Below, piece after piece: positions 1 to 8,166 of a DNA stretch of 54,525 bases. The position numbers and the translations under genes were made by a program. Each line of letters opens with the position of its first letter. Within the stretch, counting starts at the first letter, position 1. The stretch spans positions 1 to 54,525 of the forward strand of contig NZ_JYON01000035.1 of assembly GCF_000952155.1 (NCBI RefSeq), written 5' to 3'. The notes below the pieces were generated by a model. It searched no databases and had not been told where the DNA came from. It saw nothing but the letters and a program-made list of their open reading frames with translations. Source of the DNA: Aliterella atlantica CENA595. Lineage in GTDB: Bacteria > Cyanobacteriota > Cyanobacteriia > Cyanobacteriales > Chroococcidiopsidaceae.

Positions 1-61
1 TACCTTGAGATGTTCGGAAATCCTTAATCTCCTGAAGGGATTGAATTAGGCTTGCCTCCAT
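1..61 (-). CDS. Start of an IS transposase (ISAs1-like), cut by the window edge
   Basis: On the minus strand an ATG at 61 opens a frame that runs off the left edge, giving 20 residues (MEASLIQSLQEIKDFRTSQG). A GGAG ribosome-binding site lies 7 nt before the ATG. The pattern of a short Leu-rich helix followed by KDFRTSQG resembles the N-terminus of ISAs1-family transposases as I remember them; no catalytic residues are inside the window. It sits immediately beside a toxin gene that lacks its 5' part, which fits insertion of an IS there. With only 20 residues the family call is tentative, and the gene could be another protein. Confidence 0.4.
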   Translation of the reverse strand, partial: MEASLIQSLQEIKDFRTSQG

Positions 62-104
62 TTCTGTTCTCCAACTCTTTGGTCTCCATCATTCTAATAT
101 TTTT

Positions 105-419
105 TTGAAAAATGAATTATCCCTGGGCTTAGGTATCAGTGCTATTTCCTGCTGGGAAGTTGCGAAATTGGTTGAACGCGGGCGCTTAGTTTTACCTAAC
201 CTTGTAGATGAGTGGCTAGATCGCGCTCTTGCTTATCCTGGTATGCGTCTTCTGGAGTTAACTCCCCGAATTTGTGTAGAGTCTACCCAACTACCTGGCA
301 ATTTCCATCGAGATCCGGCTGACCAAATTATTGTGGCAACGGCAATAGTTTATAATTGCCCACTTGTAACGATGGATAACAAAATTTTGAGCTATCAATA
401 TGTTCAGACGCTTCCTTAG
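105..419 (+). pseudogene. 5'-truncated PIN-domain (VapC-like) toxin
   Basis: The frame matches the C-terminal three quarters of a VapC-type PIN ribonuclease: an SxISCWEVAKL segment (residues 12-22) and the HRDPADQIIVATA block (68-80) carry the later acidic residues and the conserved RDPAD motif. The first ~35 residues of a PIN domain, which hold the DTH metal-binding Asp, are absent; the nominal start is a TTG inside the domain with no convincing ribosome-binding site. No antitoxin gene is seen beside it. A transposase-like start lies divergently within 45 nt, so loss of the 5' end by IS insertion is the simplest reading. The product is probably non-functional. Confidence 0.7.
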
Positions 420-464
420 CATTGCTTAACAAGTCGCTACACTGGGATGTAGCACCATTTGCTC

Positions 465-1154
465 TTATCCGTTATCTAATCGCTGGGCGAGGATAAATTC
501 GGCGATCGCTAAATCTACTGGAGTGGTAATTTTGAGATTAGTCTCTTCACCCTCGACAATTTTCACTGGCAAGCCGCATTTCTCAAATAAAGCTGCATCG
601 TCTGTCACTTCCCAACCTTGGCGCAAACCTTCGTCATGGCAGTTTTTCAATATCTTCACGTCAAAGGCTTGAGGCGTTTGTGCTGCCCATAGTTGGCTTC
701 TATCGGGTGTATCTTGAATTAGTAAGTCTTTGTCCACTACTTTGATCGTATCTTTTACAGGTACAGCAGCAATTAACCCAGGGCAATGCATAATTGCTTC
801 GGCACACCTATTTAGTAATTCTGGCGTAGCCAGACACCTTGCGCCGTCGTGAATTAATACTCGTTCTGCGGTATCTGGTAGCCTCTGTAAGCCGTTGTAA
901 ACTGACTCTTGGCGAGTTGAGCCGCCGTAAATTATTTGTACCTTCTTGGTTAGCGATAACGCCGCTAAAAGTTCTTGCAGGTAAGCTTCATCTGTAGGTT
1001 GAGCAATAATCCCAATCCAATTTATTTGACTTGCCGCTTCAGCAGCCAATAATGTCCAAGCAATTAGCGGTTTTGAGCGTAAGGTTAATAATAGTTTATT
1101 GCGATCGCTGCCCATCCGCCGCCCCATACCTGCAGCAGGTATCAATAAGTGCAT
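465..1154 (-). CDS. ispD: 2-C-methyl-D-erythritol 4-phosphate cytidylyltransferase
   Basis: IspD condenses CTP with MEP to form CDP-ME, the third step of the non-mevalonate isoprenoid pathway that feeds carotenoids, phytol and quinones. The nucleotide-binding signature PAAGMGRRMG is at residues 6-15 with a conserved Lys at 20; IHDGAR (101-106) and TPQAF (160-164) are also typical. The length of 229 residues is normal for a stand-alone IspD with no IspF fusion. It converges on the broken toxin gene and diverges from the GT9 glycosyltransferase at 1260. Confidence 0.95.
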   Translation of the reverse strand: MHLLIPAAGMGRRMGSDRNKLLLTLRSKPLIAWTLLAAEAASQINWIGIIAQPTDEAYLQELLAALSLTKKVQIIYGGSTRQESVYNGLQRLPDTAERVLIHDGARCLATPELLNRCAEAIMHCPGLIAAVPVKDTIKVVDKDLLIQDTPDRSQLWAAQTPQAFDVKILKNCHDEGLRQGWEVTDDAALFEKCGLPVKIVEGEETNLKITTPVDLAIAEFILAQRLDNG

Positions 1155-1259
1155 TTTCCTCTTAATTTATGGTTAACAAAGCAAAAGTGTATGCTTTGGA
1201 TGTTTCCAATAAGTATATGTTCTCCTAGAATGGGGAGCGTGTACGGATAAACAAATAAT

Positions 1260-2216
1260 ATGCGAGTAGTAGCCCTAGTTCCTGGCGGGATTGGCGAACA
1301 AATCTTATTTTTCCCCACCCTAGACGATCTAAAACGGTTGTATCCTAATGCTCAAATAGATGTCGCGGTAGAACCCCGCGCTAAAGCTGCTTACCGAGTA
1401 TGTAAGTCTGTGGGAGATATTCTGCCTTTCGATTTTAAAGATCGTAACAGCTTGGCAGATTGGGGCAACTTTATCGGTGCATTGCGCGATCGCGAGTACG
1501 ATGTTGCTATCTACCTCGGACAGCAAAAAGCGATCGCTTTACTGCTATGGCTAACTGGCATCCCTACCCGTGTAGGCTATAAAGATGCAGGCGCAATTTT
1601 TCTCACGGCTACTGTACCCCTAAAAACTGGGCAGTATGCAGCTTATATGTATCACGATTTACTTAAAGGCTTAGACAGCAATTTGCCGTGTCCTGAAATA
1701 ACTATTAATGTACCTGCTTCAGATATTGCCTGGTCAGAAAACGAACAAAAACGTTTGGGTATTAATGAAAGCGGTTACATATTAATTCACGGCGGTTCTA
1801 GTCAGATTACCGAACCGAGAGGCTTTGAGAAGATTTATCCGCTCGAAAAGTGGCGGCAGATCGTGCAAAATATCCAACAGCGGCAGCCAAATTTACCTGT
1901 TGTAATTGTCAAAGAAGCAGAAGACGAGCAATTTGCCGATTCCTTATCAGAATCATGCCCAGGTATTAAGGTAACTTCTCCCAAAGATCCAGGCAAACTT
2001 GCAGCAACGATCGCAGCAGCAAATTTACTCATCTGCACCGATAGCCCAGCATTGCAGCTAGCAGTAGCAGTAAAAACTTATACTATTGCTCTATTCGGAC
2101 TTACAGATCCAGACAAATTGCTGCCTAAGAGCGATCGCTTTTTTGCCCTACGATCCCCAAGTAAGAACATTGCTGATATTTCGCCGCAAACTGTTTTAGA
2201 TCGAGTTTGGGGCTAA
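1260..2216 (+). CDS. Glycosyltransferase family 9 (heptosyltransferase-like)
   Basis: The 318-residue protein has the GT9 two-domain GT-B layout: an N-terminal VALVPGGIGEQILFFPTL segment like the heptosyltransferase start, a central ILIHGGSSQ turn, and a C-terminal block LLICTDSPALQLAVAVKTYTIALFG (the usual TDSGPxHLAAA region, here with DSPALQLA). GT9 enzymes transfer ADP-heptose or other sugars during lipopolysaccharide core or glycan synthesis. The acceptor is unknown, and cyanobacteria generally lack heptose cores, so a specific enzyme name is not justified. Divergent from ispD; followed by CAGTGAC-type repeats. Confidence 0.85.
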   Translation: MRVVALVPGGIGEQILFFPTLDDLKRLYPNAQIDVAVEPRAKAAYRVCKSVGDILPFDFKDRNSLADWGNFIGALRDREYDVAIYLGQQKAIALLLWLTGIPTRVGYKDAGAIFLTATVPLKTGQYAAYMYHDLLKGLDSNLPCPEITINVPASDIAWSENEQKRLGINESGYILIHGGSSQITEPRGFEKIYPLEKWRQIVQNIQQRQPNLPVVIVKEAEDEQFADSLSESCPGIKVTSPKDPGKLAATIAAANLLICTDSPALQLAVAVKTYTIALFGLTDPDKLLPKSDRFFALRSPSKNIADISPQTVLDRVWG

Positions 2217-2218
2217 AT

Positions 2219-2252
2219 ACAGTGACCAGTGACCAGTAACCAGTGACCAGTT
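2219..2252 (+). repeat. CAGTGAC heptamer tandem repeat
   Basis: About four imperfect head-to-tail copies of CAGTGAC begin 3 nt after the stop codon of the GT9 gene. This is the same heptamer family as at 9670, 31049, 34123, 36184 and 36311. Confidence 0.85.
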
Positions 2253-2308
2253 AGTAGTTAAATATTCTAAGAGGGTCTGATTTCTCAGGTTATCTAGGGA
2301 GCGATGCT

Positions 2309-2974
2309 TCAATTTGGAGTATCTAAGTTACTAGCTAATAATGCCATAAGTTCTGGAGCAGAAAAGTTAGGTATAACTAACTCTGCTCCAAATTGGTATA
2401 AATTATCGGGTTCTTGAGTAGAAGCAATCCCAACTGTAAAAATGCCTGCGCTTACAGCCGAACGAATTCCAGAAGGTGAATCTTCAAAAGCAATAGCTGC
2501 TGCTTTTGGTACTTCTAATTGAGCTAGGGCTACTTGGTAAGGAGTTGGATCGGGTTTGGCAACAGCGACATCTTCTCCTAACACTACTACAGAAAATGCG
2601 GTTTCTAAACCTAGTACCTTCAGCATAAACTGCGTATTTAAGCGCGGTGCGTTAGTTACTAAGGCTAATTTGAGCGATCGCGCGTTTGCCCACTCTAAAA
2701 TGCTATTAAGCCCCTCTAATGGTTGAATTGTTGTCGCAGCTTGGCGATAACGTGCTTCTTTCTCCTCGATAAATTCTTGGGCTTGTGCAGGTGTAAGTTG
2801 AGGGAGTAAATCTTTAACAATATCTGGGTTTAGCCTTCCGGTAATCCGTTTTTTGTAAAATTCTTCGTCGATGTCTAGATTGTATGGGGTTAATATTTCC
2901 CGCCACGCCTGGAAATGAATCGGATCGTTGTTAACCAACGTGCCGTCTAGATCGAATAATAGCGCCTGAATCAT
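2309..2974 (-). CDS. HAD-family hydrolase, beta-phosphoglucomutase-like
   Basis: HAD phosphatase or phosphomutase of subfamily I. Starting at the ATG at 2974 the protein has 221 residues and begins MIQALLFDLDGTLV, with nucleophile Asp8 and acid/base Asp10. Motif II is the LVTNAPR region, and motifs III/IV are KPDP followed by FEDSPSG. The helical cap resembles beta-phosphoglucomutase or small sugar-phosphate phosphatases. I prefer this start to a longer frame opening at 3028 because AGGA lies 8 nt upstream and the HAD core starts at once; the longer version would also read through a palindromic repeat at 3009-3037. Substrate unknown. Confidence 0.87.
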   Translation of the reverse strand: MIQALLFDLDGTLVNNDPIHFQAWREILTPYNLDIDEEFYKKRITGRLNPDIVKDLLPQLTPAQAQEFIEEKEARYRQAATTIQPLEGLNSILEWANARSLKLALVTNAPRLNTQFMLKVLGLETAFSVVVLGEDVAVAKPDPTPYQVALAQLEVPKAAAIAFEDSPSGIRSAVSAGIFTVGIASTQEPDNLYQFGAELVIPNFSAPELMALLASNLDTPN

Positions 2975-3008
2975 AAATTTTCCTATAAATACGACAAACG
3001 GCAATTTT

Positions 3009-3037
3009 GTAGAGATGTTGCTGTGCAACGTCTCTAC
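3009..3037. repeat. Dispersed palindromic repeat GTAGAGAYGTTGC...CTCTAC
   Basis: Inverted repeat of ~14-nt arms between the crr6-like and HAD genes. It is a variant of the palindromes at 19120-19150 and 30087-30113, sharing GTAGAGA at one end and CGTCTC..CTAC at the other. RNA from this site would form a stable hairpin in the crr6-HAD intergenic segment. Confidence 0.75.
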
Positions 3038-3069
3038 GGATATACCGCCAAACCGATAATGCCAATAAT

Positions 3070-3543
3070 TTACAACATGGCAAATAACGCATCTTCTAAT
3101 TCATAGCCCAACATTTGCGCCATTGATTTGAGCCGCGATTGACTAGCTATGCTGTATTGCGGTAGCCAATCGCTTAAGACAAATAGCTTGTGCATCAAAA
3201 AGATTTCTAACGCTTCTGGGTTGAATTGAATGCCTTCTTTAGAGCTAAATTGGTGCGGTACGAGCATAGCAGTGTATCGTGCTAATTCTCCAGCTTTCCA
3301 ATCGAGCAAAAATGGCAGCCAGGGATAACGAGAATCTAGACGAATAAACCACATTCTGACTTCAGGAATTTCTGGCAATTCGCGCGGATCGCCTGGTTCT
3401 TGGGGATAGTCTATATTAAAGCTTAATTGCTGCTCGTAGGTAGCGATCGCTCCATCTTGGAGCATATTATCAACGATTCTAGAAACAGGTGCTAGATCTA
3501 AGTTATTGATAGATTCTGCATTTAAGGCGATCGCGATCGTCAT
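3070..3543 (-). CDS. crr6: CRR6-family NDH-1 assembly factor
   Basis: The 157-residue protein matches what I know of the CRR6 (chlororespiratory reduction 6) family in length and in its core: the IPEVRMWFIRLD segment, the PWLPFLLDWKAGELARY block and MLVPHQFS. In plants CRR6 assists maturation of NdhI for the chloroplast NDH complex; a similar role in cyanobacterial NDH-1 is expected by homology. It has no transmembrane segment. It lies 12 nt after the pentapeptide-repeat gene in the same direction, so the two probably share a transcript that begins at or near ccmP. Confidence 0.82.
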   Translation of the reverse strand: MTIAIALNAESINNLDLAPVSRIVDNMLQDGAIATYEQQLSFNIDYPQEPGDPRELPEIPEVRMWFIRLDSRYPWLPFLLDWKAGELARYTAMLVPHQFSSKEGIQFNPEALEIFLMHKLFVLSDWLPQYSIASQSRLKSMAQMLGYELEDALFAML

Positions 3544-3555
3544 AATTTTAATGTT

Positions 3556-4398
3556 CTAATCGATTTTTGCACCAAGTGTATCTAGTTCCAGGCGATCGCT
3601 TAAAGTTGCACCTCTAAGGTTAGCACCTCTAAAGTTAACATCTGTGAGATTTGCTTTATATAAATTAGCGCCTCTAAGATTAGCATTGCTAAGGTTAGCT
3701 CCTGCTAGATTTGCTTTACTCAAATTCGTCCATCTTAAGTCTGCTGCTATTAGTTGCGCGTTGCTAAGGTTTGCCCCCAACATATAAGCTTTGCTCAAGT
3801 GCGCCTCTTCTAAGTTGGCTTGAACTAATTGTGTTTTGTAAAGGTAAGCGCCATTTAGTTCAGCACCAAAGAGGTTAGCATAACTAAAATCGGCATAACA
3901 GAGATGAGCTTGAGTTAAATTGGCTTCTCTTAAGTTAACTTGTATGAGCTTGGCGGCGCTTAAATCAGCAGCTTTGAGAATTGCGGTACTCAAATCTGCC
4001 CCCATCAAGTTAGCATTTTCCAGATCGGCATCGATTAAATTAACTTCTCTCAAATCAGCGCCAATTAAATTAGCATCTTTTAGTATTGCCCCCTGGAGGT
4101 TAGCACCTCTAAGATTGGCTAGGCTGAGATTAGCAGAGCATAGATTGGCTGCAATTAAAAGAGCTAAAGTGAGATCGGCGGTACTTAAATTGGCTGATTC
4201 CAGATTAACTGCGATCGCTAAAACATCACTGAGATTTGCTCCACGCAAGTTAACTTTACTGAGATTTCTGCCTCTAAGGTTTGCCGATTGCAAGTTAGCA
4301 GCACTTAAATCTATTTCTAGATTAGGATGACTGTTTCTCCATTCAATCCATTTGATTGCACCTGACTTAAGTAGGGCAAGATGATCTGTGTTTGCCAT
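3556..4398 (-). CDS. Pentapeptide-repeat protein
   Basis: From about residue 30 to 270 the protein is an almost unbroken series of A(N/D)LXX pentapeptides (for example LRGANLSDV and LIGADLREV), predicted to fold as a right-handed quadrilateral beta-helix of roughly 11-12 coils. There is no signal peptide, TM segment or enzyme domain. The N-terminal ~30 residues hold an IKWIEWRNSHP stretch that recurs in cyanobacterial pentapeptide proteins. Function unknown. Repetitive coding makes a long antisense frame (3920-4330) that I regard as a shadow. Confidence 0.92.
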   Translation of the reverse strand: MANTDHLALLKSGAIKWIEWRNSHPNLEIDLSAANLQSANLRGRNLSKVNLRGANLSDVLAIAVNLESANLSTADLTLALLIAANLCSANLSLANLRGANLQGAILKDANLIGADLREVNLIDADLENANLMGADLSTAILKAADLSAAKLIQVNLREANLTQAHLCYADFSYANLFGAELNGAYLYKTQLVQANLEEAHLSKAYMLGANLSNAQLIAADLRWTNLSKANLAGANLSNANLRGANLYKANLTDVNFRGANLRGATLSDRLELDTLGAKID

Positions 4399-4456
4399 AA
4401 ATTATTAAAGTTCGCCTCTGCTTCCCCTGCTTCCCATCTCAGTAATTGCCATATTT

Positions 4457-5095
4457 CTACTCTGTACGCGCTTGGGGATTTTCCCGCCCAGAAATGTTTT
4501 CGATGGCGGCGATCGCAGCTTTAGAACCTGCTAATATATCTCTTTCTTGCCCGCCTAAATACAGTCTGCCAAAACTACCAACAGCACTCACATCAAGAAT
4601 ATTAATTAAAGCGGCTTTCTCAGCTTCATTGGCAGCCAAAGCAGCATAGGCGGCGGGCTGAACTTCTAACACGTAAAGCGTTTGCCCTGCTAAAATCATT
4701 TGCCCCCTACGAGTGCGGTTAATCATTTGCGAGTGATGGGGATCGAGATTGCGGATAATTTGACTAGAAATAATGCGCGGCTTGAGACAGTCTCTTTCTT
4801 TCGCTCCTAGCGCATCTAAAATTGCTCTACCTGCTGCCCGCGTCTCGCTTTGGCGGCTAGAATGAACTTCTAACAAACCATAAAGACGTTCGACAACTTG
4901 TACCCCAGGTTGTACCGCAGTAGACTTTACAGCAATATCAGTAATGCGGTTAATTTCAATTCCTGGTGAAATTTCAACCCACAGCGATGTATCTCCTGGT
5001 AAAGGCAAAAACCCCAACGCCACCGTTCCCATATAAGCCGCGTGTTGAGGCTGTAAGCTGTCTAGAAATACGTAACTGCGTAGTTCTATTCCCAA
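4457..5095 (-). CDS. ccmP: Carboxysome shell BMC-T protein CcmP
   Basis: CcmP forms pseudohexameric trimers that stack in the beta-carboxysome shell around a gated pore for larger metabolites. The 212 residues hold two BMC domains; conserved stretches include MGIELRSYVFLD, IEISPGIEINRI, VERLYGLLEVH, the second-domain SSQIIRN, and VLEVQPAAYAALAANEAEKAA. The start is a TTG at 5095 with GGAG 6 nt upstream; no ATG gives the conserved N-terminus. It is separate from any main ccm operon in this window, which is usual for ccmP, and is followed by the pentapeptide and crr6 genes. Confidence 0.92.
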   Translation of the reverse strand: MGIELRSYVFLDSLQPQHAAYMGTVALGFLPLPGDTSLWVEISPGIEINRITDIAVKSTAVQPGVQVVERLYGLLEVHSSRQSETRAAGRAILDALGAKERDCLKPRIISSQIIRNLDPHHSQMINRTRRGQMILAGQTLYVLEVQPAAYAALAANEAEKAALINILDVSAVGSFGRLYLGGQERDILAGSKAAIAAIENISGRENPQARTE

Positions 5096-5241
5096 TTTTT
5101 TTCTCCGTAACTAAGGCAACAATGCCGCACCACCTATGCAGTTTACCGCGCTACTAGGGACTTTGAGAGTGTTCTAGAGTTTGTTATATTAAAGAACTAC
5201 TAGCGCTAGTTAAGCTTGCAGTATTTTGAGGAGAAAGGGCT

Positions 5242-7593
5242 TTGCTACCAATGAGGTTATTGGCTTCTTTAGCTAGCCATCTCAATCCAAGTCGTAGTTT
5301 GAGAACTCGCTTAGGACTTGCGATCGCTGGTACTGCCATAATTCTCTCTGTTGTTGCTAGTCTCATTGTCGGACATACAGCTAGCGAACAAGTCAAAGTT
5401 AATGTCGGTCAGTCTTTGACAGAATTAGCTTACCAAATGACTGATAAACTCGATCGCGGAATGTTCGAGCGCTACCGCGATTTGCAAATTATTAGTACGC
5501 TCAATGCTATTCGTTCGCCCGATACGCCAATTTTAGAACAGCGCAATCTTCTAGAAAAACTGCAAAGCACTTATCCTGACTATGCTTGGATTGGATTTAC
5601 GGACACGCGCGGCGTTGTTCGTGCTAGCACTAGAAAATTGCTGGAAGGCAAAAATGTCAAAGCACGTCCTTGGTTTGTAGCTGGAAAAAAAGCCGCTTAT
5701 GTAGGAGACGTGCATGAAGCGGTGAAACTTGCGAAGTTATTACCAAATCCTACTGGCGAACCTTTGCGTTTTGTAGATGTAGCTGTACCAGTAAGGGATT
5801 TGCAAGGTAGTTTTAGGGGGGTGTTGGGCGCTCATCTTAGTTGGACGTGGGCTAAAGAGGTAGAAAATTCGCTTCTATATCCTCTGCAAGAGCGCAATTT
5901 ACAAATGTTTGTGTTTCGGCAAAATGGCGAATTGCTACTATCACCGTCAGGATTAACTACACAGCTTACAGCACGCAACTTACTAGCATCTCTAAGTTCT
6001 TATCCGCAAAAAACAAATGGTTATGCAGTTGAGACTTGGAGCGATGCAAATACTTATCTAACTGGGTTTGCTCGTAGTCAAGGCTACCGCGATTATCCTG
6101 GATTGGGTTGGATAGTTTTAGTCAGACAAAAAACTGAAACTGCTTTTACGCCAGTGCAACGATTGCAAAAACAGATTTTTAGCTGGAATTTGATATTTGG
6201 GGGATTATTTGCGGCGATCGCTTATTTAGCTGCCGATCGCATTACTAAACCTATACTAGCAATTGCCTCATCTGCGGAAACTATTCGTCAAGGCGATACA
6301 GCACTCAAAATTCCTATTGTACGGGGTAAAGATGAAACAGCAAGGCTTTCTCAATCCCTACATCGTCTAGTTTCTACTTTGACTCAGCAAGAAGGCGCTC
6401 TCAAAAATAGCAATCAACAACTACAACAGAAATTATCTGAAATCCAACAAGTAGAAGAACGTTACCGTCAATTAGCAGAAGCTTTACCCCAATTTATTTG
6501 GACGCTTGATGCTAGCGGGCAGGTAGAATATATAAATCAACAATGGACAGCGTACACAGGACTGACCTTAGCCCAAACAGTTTTACACGCTTGGGATGTG
6601 GTACATCCAGATGACTTTCACTATATCCGTCAAGTTTGGTTAGAAGCATACGCCAACAGTATTAGTTTTGAGTCTCAATATCGTTATAGAGGCGTAGATA
6701 ACACCTACCGTTGGTATCTCGTGCGTGGTTTACCTTTAAAAGACGAGCAAGGAAAAGTAGTTAAATGGCTGGGTACTGCTACAGATATTGACAAACAAAA
6801 ACAGTGGGAAGTAGAACGCGATCGCTTGCTTCAACAAGAAAAAGCAGCCCGCGCTAATGCTGAATCGGCAAATCGTGTCAAAGATGAATTTCTTACTATC
6901 CTTTCCCACGAACTCCGCACGCCTTTAAATCCAATTTTGGGCTGGGTAAAACTGCTGCAAAAAGGCAAACTAGACGAGTTTAAAACGGCTGAGGCGTTGG
7001 TAACTATCGAGCGCAACGCTAAGTTACAACTAGAATTAATCGAAGATTTACTTAGTGTCTCGCAAATTTTGCAAGGCAAACTCAATCTAAAAATTACCTC
7101 AGTCGATTTGCAATCAATAGTATTAGCGGCTATAGAAACGGTACGTTTAGCCGCCGAAGCCAAGCAAATTGAAATAGTCAAAGATTTTGTAGTAGCAAGC
7201 AAAGTAACAGGCGATCCAGCCCATTTGCAGCAAGTATTTTGGAACCTAATATCTAACGCTATTAAGTTTACTCCCGAAAATGGGCGTGTAGAGGTACAAA
7301 TTGTTGAAGTCGGCGACTATGCCCAAATTCACATTAGCGATACTGGCAAGGGTATTAATCCAGATTTTATCCCATATATATTTGACTACTTCCGCCAAGA
7401 AGATAGTACGATAACGAGGAAATACGGTGGTTTGGGACTGGGGCTGGCGATCGCTCGCAATCTTGTAGAATTACACGGCGGAACAATCTCAGCTACAAGT
7501 TTGGGTGACGGGAAAGGAGCAACTTTTACGGTCAAATTGTTAGTAGAAGGAAACTCTAATAATTCGCGCATTCGTGCATTCGCGCATTCGTAA
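5242..7593 (+). CDS. Membrane sensor histidine kinase (Cache-HAMP-PAS-HisKA-HATPase)
   Basis: Two-component sensor of 783 residues. A first TM segment (~25-47) and a second (~310-333) bracket a periplasmic Cache-type sensor (~50-300). Then come HAMP (~335-390), PAS (~405-520, with YRQLAEALPQFIWTLD), HisKA with phospho-acceptor in SHELRTPLNP (His about residue 556), and HATPase_c with N box NLISNAIKFTP, G1 DTGKGI and G2 GGLGLGLAIAR. There is no receiver domain and no adjacent response regulator. TTG at 5242 has AGGAG 8 nt upstream; ATG at 5251 is the alternative. The C-terminal SRIRAFAHS tail is encoded by an ATTCGCGC short repeat, so it is probably not part of the fold. Confidence 0.92.
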   Translation: MLPMRLLASLASHLNPSRSLRTRLGLAIAGTAIILSVVASLIVGHTASEQVKVNVGQSLTELAYQMTDKLDRGMFERYRDLQIISTLNAIRSPDTPILEQRNLLEKLQSTYPDYAWIGFTDTRGVVRASTRKLLEGKNVKARPWFVAGKKAAYVGDVHEAVKLAKLLPNPTGEPLRFVDVAVPVRDLQGSFRGVLGAHLSWTWAKEVENSLLYPLQERNLQMFVFRQNGELLLSPSGLTTQLTARNLLASLSSYPQKTNGYAVETWSDANTYLTGFARSQGYRDYPGLGWIVLVRQKTETAFTPVQRLQKQIFSWNLIFGGLFAAIAYLAADRITKPILAIASSAETIRQGDTALKIPIVRGKDETARLSQSLHRLVSTLTQQEGALKNSNQQLQQKLSEIQQVEERYRQLAEALPQFIWTLDASGQVEYINQQWTAYTGLTLAQTVLHAWDVVHPDDFHYIRQVWLEAYANSISFESQYRYRGVDNTYRWYLVRGLPLKDEQGKVVKWLGTATDIDKQKQWEVERDRLLQQEKAARANAESANRVKDEFLTILSHELRTPLNPILGWVKLLQKGKLDEFKTAEALVTIERNAKLQLELIEDLLSVSQILQGKLNLKITSVDLQSIVLAAIETVRLAAEAKQIEIVKDFVVASKVTGDPAHLQQVFWNLISNAIKFTPENGRVEVQIVEVGDYAQIHISDTGKGINPDFIPYIFDYFRQEDSTITRKYGGLGLGLAIARNLVELHGGTISATSLGDGKGATFTVKLLVEGNSNNSRIRAFAHS
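7561..7592 (+). repeat. ATTCG(C/T)GC octamer repeat inside the 3' end of a kinase gene
   Basis: Four near-identical ATTCGCGC/ATTCGTGC units run to the stop codon of the histidine kinase gene and encode its last residues. The same pattern of short tandem repeats at a gene's 3' end is seen at malQ (9670) and the YqgF-like gene (34123). Confidence 0.8.
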
Positions 7594-7660
7594 TTACAAG
7601 AGGAACTACAGGGGGAGCGAATGTTAGACTACATAGTAGAGAGTTACTGAGTATGATGCT

Positions 7661-8077
7661 GTGTTAACTCAAGAGCAGAAATTACTGTTAATTGGTCAAG
7701 TAACGGCGTTAAGTCACGTACCAATTAGAACTATTCGTTACTACGAAAGTCTGGGCTTAATTAAGGCTGGCGATCGCACAGAAGGCGGTTATAGGCAGTT
7801 TGATGAGAGTGTTTTGGCGCGGTTGGCGTTTATTAAGCGATCGCAGAGTCTAGGACTTAGTTTGCAAGAAATTGGCGAACTATTACAAGTTTACGATCGC
7901 GGCGAACTTCCGTGTCATGACGTGCAAGCCAAACTAGAACATAAAATCGTAGAAATTGACGCGCAAATTGAGCAATTATTAACGCTGCGTTCTGAATTAG
8001 GTGGCATACTTTCTGGTTGGGAGAATTTCTCTAGCTTGCAAGCAGGAACTATTTGCCCAGTTATACAGAAAAACTGA
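7661..8077 (+). CDS. MerR-family transcriptional regulator
   Basis: 138-residue MerR protein: winged HTH at residues ~12-75 (VPIRTIRYYESLGLI, then RQFDESVLARLAFI), followed by the dimerisation helix. Cysteines at ELPCHDV and GTICPVI, at the base and tip of the long helix, resemble those of heavy-metal responsive members (ZntR/CueR-type), so a thiol-binding metal is possible, but no metal exporter lies next to it. The start is a GTG at 7661. It stands alone between a kinase gene and malQ, all on the plus strand; the target promoter is unknown. Confidence 0.88.
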   Translation: MLTQEQKLLLIGQVTALSHVPIRTIRYYESLGLIKAGDRTEGGYRQFDESVLARLAFIKRSQSLGLSLQEIGELLQVYDRGELPCHDVQAKLEHKIVEIDAQIEQLLTLRSELGGILSGWENFSSLQAGTICPVIQKN

Positions 8078-8166
8078 CGATATATTGGCGCATTCCTTTA
8101 GATAGTTTCAAAGATGGCTCAAGCATGATAAATTTTGGGCGATCGCGCAATTAGTGCAGTTTATTT

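Noticed and set aside
3920..4330. 136-codon plus-strand ORF
   Set aside because: Antisense to the pentapeptide-repeat gene; its repetitive low-complexity translation mirrors the repeat.
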